This document shows positions 25,069 to 35,774 of a stretch of DNA of 64,000 bases, piece after piece. The notes under the pieces were generated by a model that saw nothing but the letters and a program-made list of their open reading frames with translations, was not told the DNA's origin and did no database searches. Origin of the DNA: Acinetobacter sp. Ver3 (GTDB lineage: Bacteria; Pseudomonadota; Gammaproteobacteria; Pseudomonadales; Moraxellaceae); contig NZ_JFYL01000003.1 in NCBI RefSeq assembly GCF_000632455.1, positions 1 through 64,000 on the forward strand, in the 5' to 3' direction. The number at the start of each line of letters is the position of its first letter. Position 1 is the stretch's first letter. A program made the position numbers and the translations under genes.

Positions 25069-26718
25069 TTAAGCGGCAAATGCTCGATTTAAAATTGAGG
25101 TCACATCTACTTGTTTAGGATCAAGCATTCCCACCACTTGACCATGAAATTTTTGATAACGCGTCTCAATAAAAGCATTGGCAATAAAATCTGGCGCATA
25201 ACGTTTCAGCAATACTGCTTGAGAGAGCACAACCAAACGACTGACTAAGCTTCTCCCCATAAATTGTAAATCATCAGGTTCCTGATGAAATAATCTAAAC
25301 AGTCCCTGCAACTCTTCATTAAGTATTTTGTCGTGACTTGCAGTAGATGCTAAATCTTTAAATAAATGCTCGATTGATTCAGGATCACGTGAAATAGCAC
25401 GAAGCACATCGAGACACATGACATTACCTGACCCTTCCCAAATAGTGTTCACAGGTGCTTCTTTAAAGAGACGAGCCATGATGCCATGTTCAACGTAGCC
25501 ATTGCCACCGAAAACTTCCATCATTTCACCAGTCATTTCTACTGCTCTTTTACAGATCCAAAATTTTGCTGCTGGTGTCATGATACGTTTCCATGCCAAA
25601 CAAAGTTCGCTGTCATGTTCATAACAATGAGCCAAATGAAAACTCAACTGCACTGCCGCTTCAGTTTCTAAAGCAAGATCTGTGAGCACCGACCGCATTA
25701 ATGGCTGCTCAATGAGTCTCTTACCAAATGCTTGACGTTGACGAGTATAGGCAATGCTTTGTACTAGGGCCTGACGCATAATGCCACTTGAACCTACCGC
25801 ACACGTTAATCGGGTATAATTCGCCATTTCAATAATCGTTGGAATGCCGCGTCCAGCCTCCCCCATCATAATGCCCCAAGCTTCTTTAAATTCGACCTCA
25901 GAGCTGGAGTTGCTGCGATTTCCAACCTTCTCTTTGAGTCGTTGAATATGAATCGCATTTTTTGTGCCATCTTCCAACCATCGCGGAACAAAGAAACATG
26001 CCAAGCCATCATGCTCAGTTTTAGCAACAACCAAATGTGCATCGCACATAGGTGCTGAAAAAAACCATTTATGCCCAGTTAGTAAATAGGCTTGTCCTCT
26101 TCCAGACTGCCCAACTGGAACAGCTGTCGTTTCATTAGCACGCACATCAGAACCACCCTGCTTTTCAGTCATGCCCATTCCAATCCAAATCGATTTTTTC
26201 TGAGCAATTGGTAAATCACGTTCGTCATATTCAGTGGATAAAATTTTATCTCCTAGCTTTTTCCACAGCTCAGGTTCTTTTTGAATCAATGGAATGCTGC
26301 CCAAGGTCATTGAATTTGGACATAAGTTTCCACACTCCACTTGACCACTGAGGAAGAATTTTGCTGCCCAATCCACCCAACCAGATTCTTGAGTAAAATT
26401 TAGAAAAGGATGTGCATGAACCGCATATTTACGATTTAACGCCATCCATTTGTGCCATGAAGGATGAAATTCAACAAAATCTGCCCGCCTGCCTCGAGCA
26501 TCAAAACTATGTAAAATAGGAGGAAGTTTATTGGCAAGATCAGCATGGTGATAAAAGCTTTCACAACCTACGACTGCGCCAAACTCACTTAAATGGACTG
26601 AGTTTCTACTGCCATAACGCTGTAAGATTTCTTGTAAGATTGGATCTGTTGTATATAGATTGTAATCTTGAAGCTCATCAAATTGATTATGTATTTGATG
26701 TGTCATCCATGCCGACAT
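25069..26718 (-). CDS. acyl-CoA dehydrogenase, AidB-like
   Basis: The 549-residue protein matches the AidB group of acyl-CoA dehydrogenases: MGMTEKQGGSDVRANET, GHKWFFSAPMCDAHLV, LKEKVGNRSNSSSEVEF and EAPVNTIWEGSGNVMCLDVLR are close to E. coli AidB in order and spacing. It should bind FAD. AidB in E. coli belongs to the adaptive response to alkylation and binds DNA; in other bacteria relatives act on branched or long acyl-CoA. The conserved Glu-containing motif near the C-terminus is present. A GAGG ribosome site lies eight bases before the ATG. An AraC regulator lies upstream on the same strand. Confidence 0.88.
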   Translation of the reverse strand: MSAWMTHQIHNQFDELQDYNLYTTDPILQEILQRYGSRNSVHLSEFGAVVGCESFYHHADLANKLPPILHSFDARGRRADFVEFHPSWHKWMALNRKYAVHAHPFLNFTQESGWVDWAAKFFLSGQVECGNLCPNSMTLGSIPLIQKEPELWKKLGDKILSTEYDERDLPIAQKKSIWIGMGMTEKQGGSDVRANETTAVPVGQSGRGQAYLLTGHKWFFSAPMCDAHLVVAKTEHDGLACFFVPRWLEDGTKNAIHIQRLKEKVGNRSNSSSEVEFKEAWGIMMGEAGRGIPTIIEMANYTRLTCAVGSSGIMRQALVQSIAYTRQRQAFGKRLIEQPLMRSVLTDLALETEAAVQLSFHLAHCYEHDSELCLAWKRIMTPAAKFWICKRAVEMTGEMMEVFGGNGYVEHGIMARLFKEAPVNTIWEGSGNVMCLDVLRAISRDPESIEHLFKDLASTASHDKILNEELQGLFRLFHQEPDDLQFMGRSLVSRLVVLSQAVLLKRYAPDFIANAFIETRYQKFHGQVVGMLDPKQVDVTSILNRAFAA

Positions 26719-26869
26719 AAACGCACCCTCTTTGGAATTTTTATCTATAACTTCATTATTTATATTATCGAGTATAGCTTTTGAAAGTAGATTATCTAGT
26801 GTAAATGATGACCTAAATTGTCATTAAATTTTTATTAACGTCTTAATATGATCTCAGTATTGTGTTCTG

Positions 26870-27889
26870 CTATTGTTGCATCATCTTTCTATATTTTGCT
26901 GGTGGCATACCCTTACAGCGCTTGAATGCTCTAGAAAAAACAGATACTTCTGCATAACCCAACCGTTCAGAAATTTGATCTATTGTGAGATCAGTACCCA
27001 GCAATAAATCATCTGCCAAATCCTCACGTAAATTTTTAACCAATTGGTGAAACGTAATCCCTTCATTGGCTAAATTGCGCTGAATGGTACGAACATTGAC
27101 AGCTAAAGCTTTGGATATATCTTCAATCGTCGGCATTTGTGATGCATTCTTTAATAAAAACTCGCGTATTTTTTTACTATAGTCCCCTAAGCTTTTTCGG
27201 CGTCGAAATACATGCTCACACTCTTTTTGGTAACGGATAAAAGTGAAGTCATCAGCTTGACGCAATGGGGTAAGCAACAATTCAGATTGAATCGTGATTC
27301 GACTTTGTGGTTTCTCATAAAAAATAGGATAACCAGTTAATTCTTCTATCTGATTTGCATAGCAAGGCTTGGTCATCGCTAAATCTATCTGAAATGGTAA
27401 TTGAGCACCAAGAATGTCATTTTGAAGTGTGATGATGGTCGCAATATCTCTTTCTAAAATAAATAATTGCATATCAGCACTTAGGTCATGATGAAATAAA
27501 TTTAAATGTGTAAATTCACCATCTTCTTGCAAAGCCACATCAGAAAAAATTGCGCCTAATTTCAGATATCGTATCGCGATCAGCAACGCTTCTCTGACAT
27601 TGGCACTACTTAAAATTGCAAATCCCCAAGCCCCTAATGTGGTGGTGTGATGTCGAAGCCCAGCTTCGAGCGCAATGGGATGTTCATCAGAGATTAGATT
27701 CAGAATATTTCTGATGATCTGTAATTCATTTCGCTCTTGGATTTCAAAATTTTCTTGATAAAGATCTTGTTTCGTCAGTTGTGTATTTTCTAGGCATTGC
27801 TCAAAAGTAATACCGTAGCTTTCTGCAACATGACATAGTACCCGAGCTGTATTCGCTTCCCTTAAAAACTTCCATGAATTAAGCATCAT
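26870..27889 (-). CDS. AraC family regulator, divergent from the desaturase fusion
   Basis: The 339-residue protein has an Arabinose_bd-type N-terminal half and an AraC DNA-binding domain at the C-terminus (about 240-339) with IDQISERLGYAEVSVFSRAF, the family signature. It is divergent from the desaturase-reductase fusion with about 100 bases between them, the usual layout of a regulator and its target. The start could be either of two adjacent ATG codons (27889 or 27886); neither has a clear ribosome site. Ligand unknown; a fatty acid is a reasonable guess. Confidence 0.85.
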   Translation of the reverse strand: MMLNSWKFLREANTARVLCHVAESYGITFEQCLENTQLTKQDLYQENFEIQERNELQIIRNILNLISDEHPIALEAGLRHHTTTLGAWGFAILSSANVREALLIAIRYLKLGAIFSDVALQEDGEFTHLNLFHHDLSADMQLFILERDIATIITLQNDILGAQLPFQIDLAMTKPCYANQIEELTGYPIFYEKPQSRITIQSELLLTPLRQADDFTFIRYQKECEHVFRRRKSLGDYSKKIREFLLKNASQMPTIEDISKALAVNVRTIQRNLANEGITFHQLVKNLREDLADDLLLGTDLTIDQISERLGYAEVSVFSRAFKRCKGMPPAKYRKMMQQ

Positions 27890-27997
27890 TATTCGCGTTT
27901 TTATTTGTCATCTAATGTCAAATTTAACTGTTTAATTATCATTCTACAAGTGAATTCAATCTCTTATATTCATAAATAAAAGAAAATGGAATTTTTT

Positions 27998-30235
27998 ATG
28001 AACATGTATGCCAATCTTGTTGAGGAACAGCAAAGCCTGGTCAATGAACTCACGGCGTTATATCAAAAAACCAAAGCCGAGATGAACGACCAAGATATTG
28101 ATCATATTCGAAATGTTGCTGCATATTCAAAGGCTATAAAATTACGCAGTGAGCAACTTATTCGTGAATGTATAAGTTTAGAATCTTGGGGACGGGGCAT
28201 TATTCTGGGTTGTTTACACACCCTACTCGAATTTTCAGAGCTCGGTCATAACATCATGCACGGAAGTTATGATCACCTCCCCCAAGCAACCGAGTTTCAT
28301 TCAGAACGCTGGGTATGGGACTTTGTGACTGATCCTCGTGAATGGCGCGTCATGCATCATCAAAATCATCATCCATTTACCAACATCGTTGGCAAAGATC
28401 ATGATTTAGGGTATTCCTTTTTAAGAAGCTTGGCAGGTCAAAGCTGGTACGGGCATCACAGTGTTCAATTGCTGATTTACAGTGCGCTGATGATCACTCC
28501 CTCCTACTATTTCACACTCTATACAGCCACATCAGCAGCACGTACAGAAGGTCGAAAGATCCTTTCCAAAGAAACCTTTACTCAATCACTTCGTCTCATA
28601 AAAGCTCATGCTCAAAAACAGTTTATTGAAGCACCTGTCGCTGCAAAATGGTCAAAAAAATTACCTGTTTTTATCGGAAATTATCTTACAACAACGATAG
28701 GCTATGGTTTTTTACTTCATATCCTCTTCTTAGAACATCACGCTGAAAATTTGGAGCTTTATTCAGATCCTGGACCTGATGAGACGCAAGAAGAATATTT
28801 CATACGACAGATTAAAAGTACCACCAATTTTATCCCATATGCACCGCTGGATCAGTTTCTCAAAAAAATCCTTGATGATGAGGTCCCGTATCCAAATCCA
28901 CCTCCATTTGAAATCTTTTATGGCGGATTAGATACACATCTTGAGCATCATTTATTTCCAGATTTAGCATGTAATCGTCAAAGACAAATCAAAGCTGTAG
29001 TACGTAGTATTTGTGAAAAATATCATTTGCCTTATCACAATTCACCCATGGAAAAGCTGATTCCAGCGATACCGCTCAGCCTCATTAAAAGAACTCTACC
29101 TTTTGGTAATCAAGAAAAAAATAACCCTTTCAAATTACTCATTCGACCAAAAGAATTATTAAAACGTATCAAACGAGGAATTCAATATCAGCCACCCTCA
29201 ACCATGACATATTTACACAAGCCACAGTTCTATAATGCGTCGGCAAAAGTTATACAAGTCGAAATACAGCTTAATGGTCAAGTCAAAACACTCAAAATGA
29301 GCAAGCCTCAAGGCTGGGAACATTTAAAATGGCAGGCAGGTGCATTTATTTCATTAAGCTTTGAAATAAATGGGCAAACTTATATTCGTCAATACAGCTT
29401 ATTGCATGAAAGCCAAAGCGCAGATGGCTATTTTGAAATAGCAGTGAAACGTACACCTGCGGGCATCGTTTCTCACTATATTCATGATCATGTTCCTGTA
29501 AATACAGAGGTGACGATTGTAAGTCCACCACAATCTACACCTGATTTTGTTTTAGACACCCTCCCGCCGAAGTTAATCTTTATCGCAGCAGGAGTCGGTA
29601 TTACACCAATTTTAAGTATGTTAAGAAAATATCAGCGTATCGAAAGTAAAGCTGAAGCTCATTTGTTTTACTTTAACCATGATGAAAATTCTATTTTGTT
29701 TGAAAATGAGATTCGTCAAATCGCGAAGTATTCAAATTTGAATGTTCACTTCATCTGCTCCAAAGTTCAGAACGAGTCGGCATCTGATTTACGACAAGGA
29801 CGTTTTAGTCTTGAAATTTTCCAACCTTATATTCGAGATTTTAAATGCCAACACGTATATGCCTGCGCCCCTCAAGCATTAATCGATTCTGCTCGCCAAC
29901 AACTTATTCAAGCAGGCGTTAAAGCAGCAGCATTTCACACAGAAAATTTTAAACCTGCTCCTCTCAGTTTTGAGTCTGATGGGGTTACACGTCGAGTGAT
30001 TTTCAAAAAGAGTAATTCAAGTATCGACATTGAAGGGAATGTCACTTTACTTGAAGCCGCGCGTCAAGCTGGACTGAAACTGCCAAGCGGTTGTCAACAA
30101 GGTTTATGCAAAGCCTGTGTATGCACTAAATTGGAAGGTCAAACTCAGTTAGAAGTTGACTCATCCACTATTCAACATCGCATTACCCTATGCAACACTG
30201 TAGCTCGCTCACCAATCATTGTGCTTGATGTTTAA
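27998..30235 (+). CDS. fatty acid desaturase fused to ferredoxin reductase and 2Fe-2S ferredoxin
   Basis: One frame joins three parts. The desaturase (about 1-355) has three histidine boxes: H84-x3-H88 in GHNIMH, HHQNHH at 120-125 and HLEHH at 314-318, with hydrophobic segments between. An FAD/NAD(P)H reductase follows (about 400-645) with RQYSL (FAD) and AAGVGITP (nucleotide). A plant-type ferredoxin ends it (about 665-745) with C699, C704, C707 and C732 in CQQGLCKACVC and LCN. So the protein carries its own electron chain from NAD(P)H to the diiron site. Substrate class (acyl lipid or acyl-CoA) is not clear. I chose ATG 27998 because GGA lies seven bases upstream; an in-frame ATG at 27986 is possible. 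Confidence 0.88.
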   Translation: MNMYANLVEEQQSLVNELTALYQKTKAEMNDQDIDHIRNVAAYSKAIKLRSEQLIRECISLESWGRGIILGCLHTLLEFSELGHNIMHGSYDHLPQATEFHSERWVWDFVTDPREWRVMHHQNHHPFTNIVGKDHDLGYSFLRSLAGQSWYGHHSVQLLIYSALMITPSYYFTLYTATSAARTEGRKILSKETFTQSLRLIKAHAQKQFIEAPVAAKWSKKLPVFIGNYLTTTIGYGFLLHILFLEHHAENLELYSDPGPDETQEEYFIRQIKSTTNFIPYAPLDQFLKKILDDEVPYPNPPPFEIFYGGLDTHLEHHLFPDLACNRQRQIKAVVRSICEKYHLPYHNSPMEKLIPAIPLSLIKRTLPFGNQEKNNPFKLLIRPKELLKRIKRGIQYQPPSTMTYLHKPQFYNASAKVIQVEIQLNGQVKTLKMSKPQGWEHLKWQAGAFISLSFEINGQTYIRQYSLLHESQSADGYFEIAVKRTPAGIVSHYIHDHVPVNTEVTIVSPPQSTPDFVLDTLPPKLIFIAAGVGITPILSMLRKYQRIESKAEAHLFYFNHDENSILFENEIRQIAKYSNLNVHFICSKVQNESASDLRQGRFSLEIFQPYIRDFKCQHVYACAPQALIDSARQQLIQAGVKAAAFHTENFKPAPLSFESDGVTRRVIFKKSNSSIDIEGNVTLLEAARQAGLKLPSGCQQGLCKACVCTKLEGQTQLEVDSSTIQHRITLCNTVARSPIIVLDV

Positions 30236-30661
30236 CAAAGATTCTTAAGTTAATCGCCGTCATGAAGTAATCATGCAATGCTTCATGACAGTAAGATTCA
30301 AACACTTAAACAACCAAACTTATGATTCATATCCAAGAATTGCACAACCAAAACCTTACTGTAAATCATCGTTAAATCCTTTTAACCTGAACCAAATATT
30401 CTATTGGTGAATATTCAAATAAACCCTTAATTTATATGAGGGTAATTGGAATTTTATTTACAAATTAAACTCTCCAATTGAACGCATCATGATTTATGAT
30501 GAATTTGTAAACTCAATAAAACACACATTCTTGTCACAATGTTGCTTTAGAATGATCGAACAAAACGGTTCATGTCTCTGGTATTGGAAGCGCTAGATCT
30601 TATAAAAGTGAATGCTCAGCCAACCATCAAGAAAGACATATATTATAAATGGAGAATGAAT
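30236..30661. other. upstream region of the catalase gene
   Basis: No gene is visible. A small hairpin (CATCAT/ATGATG near 30486-30502) is present. The catalase frame is open from 30572, but those codons precede the real start and look non-coding. I could not identify an OxyR site or a clear promoter. Confidence 0.45.
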
Positions 30662-32182
30662 ATGAGCGATGACTCAAAAAAATGTCCTGTCACCCACTTA
30701 ACAACTGATGCTGGTGCTCCTGTAGTAGACAACCAAAACAGTATGACAGCAGGTGCACGTGGTCCTTTACTTGCACAAGATTTATGGCTGAATGAAAAAC
30801 TAGGTAACTTCGTTCGTGAAGTGATTCCTGAGCGTCGTATGCACGCGAAAGGTTCTGGGGCATTTGGTACCTTCACTGTTACCCATGATATTACGCAATA
30901 TACTCGCGCTAAATTATTCTCTGAAATCGGTAAAAAAACCGATATTTTTGTGCGCTTCTCTACAGTTGCTGGCGAACGTGGTGCAGCAGATGCTGAACGT
31001 GATATCCGCGGTTTCGCAATGAAATTTTACACTGAAGAAGGTAACTGGGATTTAGTAGGTAATAACACTCCAGTTTTCTTCTTACGTGATGCGCGTAAGT
31101 TCCCTGACTTAAACAAAGCAGTAAAACGCGATCCTAAAACCAACAAACGTAGTGCAACCAACAACTGGGATTTCTGGACTTTACTTCCAGAAGCATTACA
31201 TCAAGTGACGATTGTCATGTCAGACCGCGGTATCCCAGATGGTTACCGTCACATGCATGGTTTTGGTAGCCATACCTTCAGTTTTATCAATGCCAACAAC
31301 GAACGCTTCTGGGTTAAATTCCATATGCGCACGCAACAAGGCATTAAGAATTTAACTGATGCAGAAGCTGAAGCGATTATTGCGAAAGATCGCGAAAGTT
31401 CTCAAACTGACTTATTTGATGCGATTGAACGTGGTGATTTCCCGAAATGGAAAATGTACGTCCAAATCATGCCTGAGCTAGATGCAGAGAAAGTTCCATA
31501 TCACCCATTTGACTTAACCAAAGTATGGCCTAAAGGGGACTATCCTTTGATCGAAGTCGGTGAATTCGAACTTAATCGTAACCCTGAAAACTACTTCCAA
31601 GACGTAGAACAAGCTGCCTTTGCCCCAAGTAACTTAGTGCCAGGCATCAGCTTCTCACCTGACCGTATGCTTCAAGCACGTCTGTTCAACTATGCAGATG
31701 CTGCACGCTACCGTGTTGGTGTTAACCATTATCAAATTCCAGTGAATGCACCACGTTGCCCTGTTCACTCAAACCGTCGCGATGGTCAAGGTCGTACTGA
31801 TGGTAACTATGGTGCTTTGCCACACTATGAACCAAATAGTTTCAGCCAATGGCAGGAACAGCCACAATATAAAGAGCCACCATTAAAAATTTCTGGTGCG
31901 GCAGATTTCTGGGATTACCGCGAAGATGACAATGACTATTTCAGTCAACCACGCGCATTATTCAATCTCATGAATGATCAGCAAAAACAGGCTTTATTTG
32001 ACAATACAGCCGCAGCAATGGGCGATGCATTAGATTTCATTAAGTATCGTCATATTCGTAACTGCTATGCTTGTGACCCAGCATATGGCGAGGGTGTTGC
32101 AAAAGCATTAGGCATGACCGTAGCTGATGCACAGGCTGCACGTGCAACTGACCCAGCACAAGGAAATCCAGGCTTACTTTAA
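30662..32182 (+). CDS. katA: monofunctional catalase (small subunit, clade 3)
   Basis: The 506-residue heme catalase dismutates hydrogen peroxide. Visible residues are the catalytic H61 in [12 protein letters not shown], the distal Asn in [13 protein letters not shown] (134/135), and the proximal heme ligand Y344 in [12 protein letters not shown]. The size fits small-subunit catalases, without the extra C-terminal domain of KatE. I chose ATG 30662 because GGAG lies seven bases upstream. A strong terminator follows. The name katA rests on clade and size, not on a full comparison. Confidence 0.93.
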   Translation: MSDDSKKCPVTHLTTDAGAPVVDNQNSMTAGARGPLLAQDLWLNEKLGNFVREVIPERRMHAKGSGAFGTFTVTHDITQYTRAKLFSEIGKKTDIFVRFSTVAGERGAADAERDIRGFAMKFYTEEGNWDLVGNNTPVFFLRDARKFPDLNKAVKRDPKTNKRSATNNWDFWTLLPEALHQVTIVMSDRGIPDGYRHMHGFGSHTFSFINANNERFWVKFHMRTQQGIKNLTDAEAEAIIAKDRESSQTDLFDAIERGDFPKWKMYVQIMPELDAEKVPYHPFDLTKVWPKGDYPLIEVGEFELNRNPENYFQDVEQAAFAPSNLVPGISFSPDRMLQARLFNYADAARYRVGVNHYQIPVNAPRCPVHSNRRDGQGRTDGNYGALPHYEPNSFSQWQEQPQYKEPPLKISGAADFWDYREDDNDYFSQPRALFNLMNDQQKQALFDNTAAAMGDALDFIKYRHIRNCYACDPAYGEGVAKALGMTVADAQAARATDPAQGNPGLL

Positions 32183-32195
32183 TTAATATCTCCAT

Positions 32196-32225
32196 AAAAA
32201 AACCGCTGTTATCAGCGGTTTTTTT
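32196..32225. terminator. bidirectional terminator after catalase
   Basis: The stem AAAACCGCTG/CAGCGGTTTT with a TTAT loop has A-runs before and T-runs after; the converging gene ends at 32228. Confidence 0.92.
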
Positions 32226-32227
32226 AT

Positions 32228-33349
32228 TCAAACAATTAGTTTTTTACCTTCCCGAATACAATAAAACGGACTGATAAATTTAGATGCATTTTTCATCGCT
32301 TGGTGCAGATCCAACTCAGGTTGATTCCGATCTTCATCTGTTAACTGAAAAGTACGATAGTGAATCGCTAGTGAACGTTTTGCGTGTAAATCTTTATGTG
32401 CTTGGAATGCATCAGCAGGATTCATATGTAGATATTGCATCAATACTCTTGGTTCATATGCACCGATTGGCAGTAAAGCAATCCTTGGTGCACCTAAGCG
32501 CTGGTGAATCTCTTTAAAATGTTGTGCATAGCCTGTATCACCAGCAAAGTAACAATGACCATGCTCAGATAAAATTGAAAAACCACCCCATAATGCAAGG
32601 TTTTGATCACGAAGCCCTCGACCAGAACCATGTTGGGCAGGCGTGTAGACAATTTTAAAATCTTTGAATAAGGCAGACTGCCACCAATCCATCTCAATCA
32701 CATGAAATGCTTTCGGTAAATAGGCTGCATTTCCTAGACCTGTATAGATCGGCATAGCAAATTTTTGATGTAGCCAATTCAAACTCGCTAAATCCATATG
32801 ATCATAGTGATTATGACTGAGTAATACTGCGTGAATCTGCGGTAAATCTTCAAGTGCAATCCCTGCAGGGATAACACGTTTCGGTCCACTCCCGTGCTTT
32901 GGGCTTACATAATCCGCCCATACAGGGTCGGTTAAGAAGTTATATGGACCAATTTGAATTAAAACCGTAGCATGACCAACAAACCATACTTGCCAATCTT
33001 CTAAATCTGCATGCGGACGAGCCTCAGGCTTAGCACGTTTGGTTTGAATAAAGTCCTGTTGCTCTTTCGCGAAATCACCTTGCCAGGTAAAGCTTTTACG
33101 AGCCATCAACCATTTATATAAATTCCATTGGTTGAGCTGTGCAGGACGTGGTTCCTGATTAACGAATCTTTGCCCATTATGGTGATCCTGTGAAACCAAT
33201 TTAAGTTTTGGTTTAAACCACACATGCCGAATACAATCTTCAGTCTTTAGTTGATAGTGCAGATTAGAATCTTGCGGCTTCCGTCCAACAACAAGTGTAG
33301 ACTCTGGATTACTCGAAGTCGTCGTTGGAATATCAGTCAAATTAGACAT
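32228..33349 (-). CDS. NAPE-PLD-like metallo-beta-lactamase-fold hydrolase
   Basis: The 373-residue protein has the MBL motif SHNHYDHMD with all four ligands, a conserved VGHATVLIQIGPYNFLTDP before it, FAGDTGY after it, and IHYRTFQLTDE near the end. This set matches bacterial relatives of N-acyl-phosphatidylethanolamine phospholipase D, which cleave a membrane phospholipid headgroup, though bacterial substrates are mostly untested. No signal peptide is seen. I chose ATG 33349 with AAGGTG upstream; an in-frame GTG at 33364 is possible. Confidence 0.85.
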   Translation of the reverse strand: MSNLTDIPTTTSSNPESTLVVGRKPQDSNLHYQLKTEDCIRHVWFKPKLKLVSQDHHNGQRFVNQEPRPAQLNQWNLYKWLMARKSFTWQGDFAKEQQDFIQTKRAKPEARPHADLEDWQVWFVGHATVLIQIGPYNFLTDPVWADYVSPKHGSGPKRVIPAGIALEDLPQIHAVLLSHNHYDHMDLASLNWLHQKFAMPIYTGLGNAAYLPKAFHVIEMDWWQSALFKDFKIVYTPAQHGSGRGLRDQNLALWGGFSILSEHGHCYFAGDTGYAQHFKEIHQRLGAPRIALLPIGAYEPRVLMQYLHMNPADAFQAHKDLHAKRSLAIHYRTFQLTDEDRNQPELDLHQAMKNASKFISPFYCIREGKKLIV

Positions 33350-34030
33350 AATAAATGTAAGCACCTTAAACCGAAGCGATTTTGAAATAGTTGATTATTC
33401 AGTTATATAAATAGATTATGTTCATCATCTATTCGCATTTTTAAATTATGTTTTTAAAAGATACACTGTTCGTGTTTCATTTAAGACAACATCAATCTCA
33501 ATTCCCATGAAGTGGTTATAATTTCATCAATAAATTGTGAAATAGAACACCAATCATCCCTCTATTATTCATCATATACAACTCAGACTTTCTTTTTGTT
33601 TATGATTTTGTTGTTTTTTTCTGATTTTTGATGTTTTTTTAATCACCCACAAAAATCTTAAATAGAGGAAGTTAAATTTTGTTTAGGATGTGACTTAACG
33701 CTGAACAACTGATCTCCCAAAGCTTCAACGTACTTTTCTCTACATTATTATTTTTCATAGACTTAAAGCCGAAACAATTGGTTTCAACTTTAATAGATAC
33801 AATCTTTTCTAAACCTATACAAATCAGTCACTCATTCACGATGAGAGTTCGATCTTGAAATGTAGAATTTCTATCTAAGTAAGAAATTAAATGCATGTGA
33901 ATTTTAAAATAAAAAAAAATGCTTCATTCACTAACTAAATATCAAAATACATCTACTTATTGATCAATTTCACTTATACTCATCTTTAGCAACATTAAGA
34001 CATTTTTTAGATTATTCTCTGGAAGGCTAT
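33350..34030. other. 681-base A+T-rich intergenic region
   Basis: I see no convincing gene, RNA or repeat. The stretch is A+T-rich with several T-runs. It holds the upstream regions of the NAPE-PLD-like gene and of the LysR gene. It is long for this genome, so a small RNA or short protein cannot be excluded. Confidence 0.45.
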
Positions 34031-34936
34031 ATGGAATTACGGCATTTGCGCTATTTTATTACAGTTGCAGAAGAGCTTAATTTTAGCAAAGCTGCACTTA
34101 AGCTCTACACAGCACAGCCTTCACTCAGCCAACAAATCAAAGATTTAGAAGAAGATGTTGGTGTGCGTTTACTAAATCGTACCAAACGAAAAGTTGAATT
34201 GACCGAAGAAGGCGCTGTGTTTCTGGAACAGGCGAGACTCACCATTGCTCAAGCAGAAAAAGCAATTAATATGGCTCGCCAAGTGTCTAAAGCAAAACAA
34301 AAAATGCTACGCATTGGTTTTGTGCCAGTTGCAGAAATGAAAATCTTTCCTTATGTATTACCTAACTTACGTGTTCAAAATCCCGAATTAAAAATTGAAT
34401 TACAAAGCTTAAATAATATTGAGCAATTCAAAGGCATAAAGAAAGGTGAATTGGACATTACTTTTACTCGTCAACGTTTAGATTCTGAAGAGATCGAGAG
34501 TCGCTTTGTACTGCGTGAACCTTTAGTTTTTATTCTGCCTAAAGACCACCCTTTGGCAAAGTACGAACGTATTCCTGTAAAAGCGCTTGATGGCATTGAT
34601 TTTGTTATTCCTTCAGATGAGCAATCTAAGACCCTGCATGACACCATTTTAGGCTTCGCTGAACAAAATGGCGTTTCTTTTAAAATTGTTCAAAAAGCTG
34701 ACAATATCTTGTTTAACATTAACTCTATTGGTATTGGTTTAGGGTGTACGATTCTTCCTGGCTATATTATGCCACTTCTCTTGGAAAATAGTGTGACTCG
34801 TCCACTCGATGTAGAGCTACCTTCTCTGGATCTCTTTGTAAGTTATCGCAAGAATGCCACTGGTATTGCTGTGCAAAAATTTATGGAGTTACTTTCAAAA
34901 GTCTTTTATTTAGACTTTAATCAAAGTTCAACGTGA
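34031..34936 (+). CDS. LysR family regulator (CatM/BenM-like)
   Basis: The 301-residue protein starts MELRHLRYFITVAEELNFSK, typical of the CatM/BenM branch of LysR regulators, with the helix-turn-helix YTAQPSLSQQIKDLEEDVG and an effector domain (about 92-295). CatM and BenM of Acinetobacter control aromatic catabolism, but no such genes are beside this one, so its target is unknown. GGAAGG lies before the ATG. Confidence 0.88.
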   Translation: MELRHLRYFITVAEELNFSKAALKLYTAQPSLSQQIKDLEEDVGVRLLNRTKRKVELTEEGAVFLEQARLTIAQAEKAINMARQVSKAKQKMLRIGFVPVAEMKIFPYVLPNLRVQNPELKIELQSLNNIEQFKGIKKGELDITFTRQRLDSEEIESRFVLREPLVFILPKDHPLAKYERIPVKALDGIDFVIPSDEQSKTLHDTILGFAEQNGVSFKIVQKADNILFNINSIGIGLGCTILPGYIMPLLLENSVTRPLDVELPSLDLFVSYRKNATGIAVQKFMELLSKVFYLDFNQSST

Positions 34937-34938
34937 AT

Positions 34939-34969
34939 AAAAAAACCCGCTGAATTGAGCGGGTTTTTT
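34939..34969. terminator. bidirectional terminator after the LysR gene
   Basis: The stem AAAAACCCGCT/AGCGGGTTTTT with a GAATTG loop has T-runs on both strands; the converging phosphatase gene ends at 34981. Confidence 0.92.
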
Positions 34970-34980
34970 ATCGATGTGAT

Positions 34981-35649
34981 TTAGCAAGCAACTGACTGAT
35001 TAATCAAATTTTTTAAAAGTTGATGTAATTCATCAATGGAATCCACAACCGCAAGGGGATGATATTGCTGTAATACCTCAGGCACATGAACGCCATACGT
35101 CACCCCTACACTTGGCATACGAATATTCAATGCCATTTCAAGATCGTATGAAGTATCTCCTACCATTATCGCTTGATCTGCATTAAAACCAGTTTCGGCT
35201 AAAATTTCAGCCAACATCAACGGATCTGGTTTTGATTTTGTTTCACTGGCTGCACGTGTCGCTGAAAACAAACTCACACTCTGAGTTTGCCCCAGTACTC
35301 GATCTAGCCCCTTACGACTTTTTCCTGTCGCAACAGCCAAATGAATTCCTGATTCTTTGAGATCATGCAACATTTCAGCCACACCATCAAACCAACGATC
35401 ATGTTTCGAGTGTTCAACATAATGCGCTGAATAAGACTGTAAAATTGCCTCGTGTAAATCAGGAACCTGAGGAAATAAAACCTGCGCAACTTCAGGTAAT
35501 CCTAAGCCAATAATGCTTTTAGCATCCTCATCAGTCAAAGGTTGATTAAATTGTTGGGCGGCAAATTTTAAACTTTCAACAATTTGACCCACTGAATCAA
35601 ACAAAGTGCCATCCCAATCAAAAATAATGAGTTTTACCGCTGATGTCAT
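34981..35649 (-). CDS. HAD-IA hydrolase, phosphoglycolate phosphatase-like
   Basis: The 222-residue protein has HAD motif I IIFDWDGTLFDS, motif II AVATGKSRKGL, motif III Lys in KSKPDPLML and motif IV MVGDTSYDLEMA. It belongs to the Gph-like group. Its place directly downstream of rluC on the same strand (125 bases apart) is seen in other gammaproteobacteria, where a HAD phosphatase follows rluC. The substrate is not fixed by the sequence. AGGAT precedes the ATG. Confidence 0.88.
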   Translation of the reverse strand: MTSAVKLIIFDWDGTLFDSVGQIVESLKFAAQQFNQPLTDEDAKSIIGLGLPEVAQVLFPQVPDLHEAILQSYSAHYVEHSKHDRWFDGVAEMLHDLKESGIHLAVATGKSRKGLDRVLGQTQSVSLFSATRAASETKSKPDPLMLAEILAETGFNADQAIMVGDTSYDLEMALNIRMPSVGVTYGVHVPEVLQQYHPLAVVDSIDELHQLLKNLINQSVAC

Positions 35650-35774
35650 ATTTTGTATCCTAATTTTGATCGGGTGGATGCCATGTAAATATCATAATGA
35701 CATATTAAGATCCCATCGTTGCATGACCTCGTCATGACACAATGATTCAATCCTTACCAACCACTGAGACGCAC

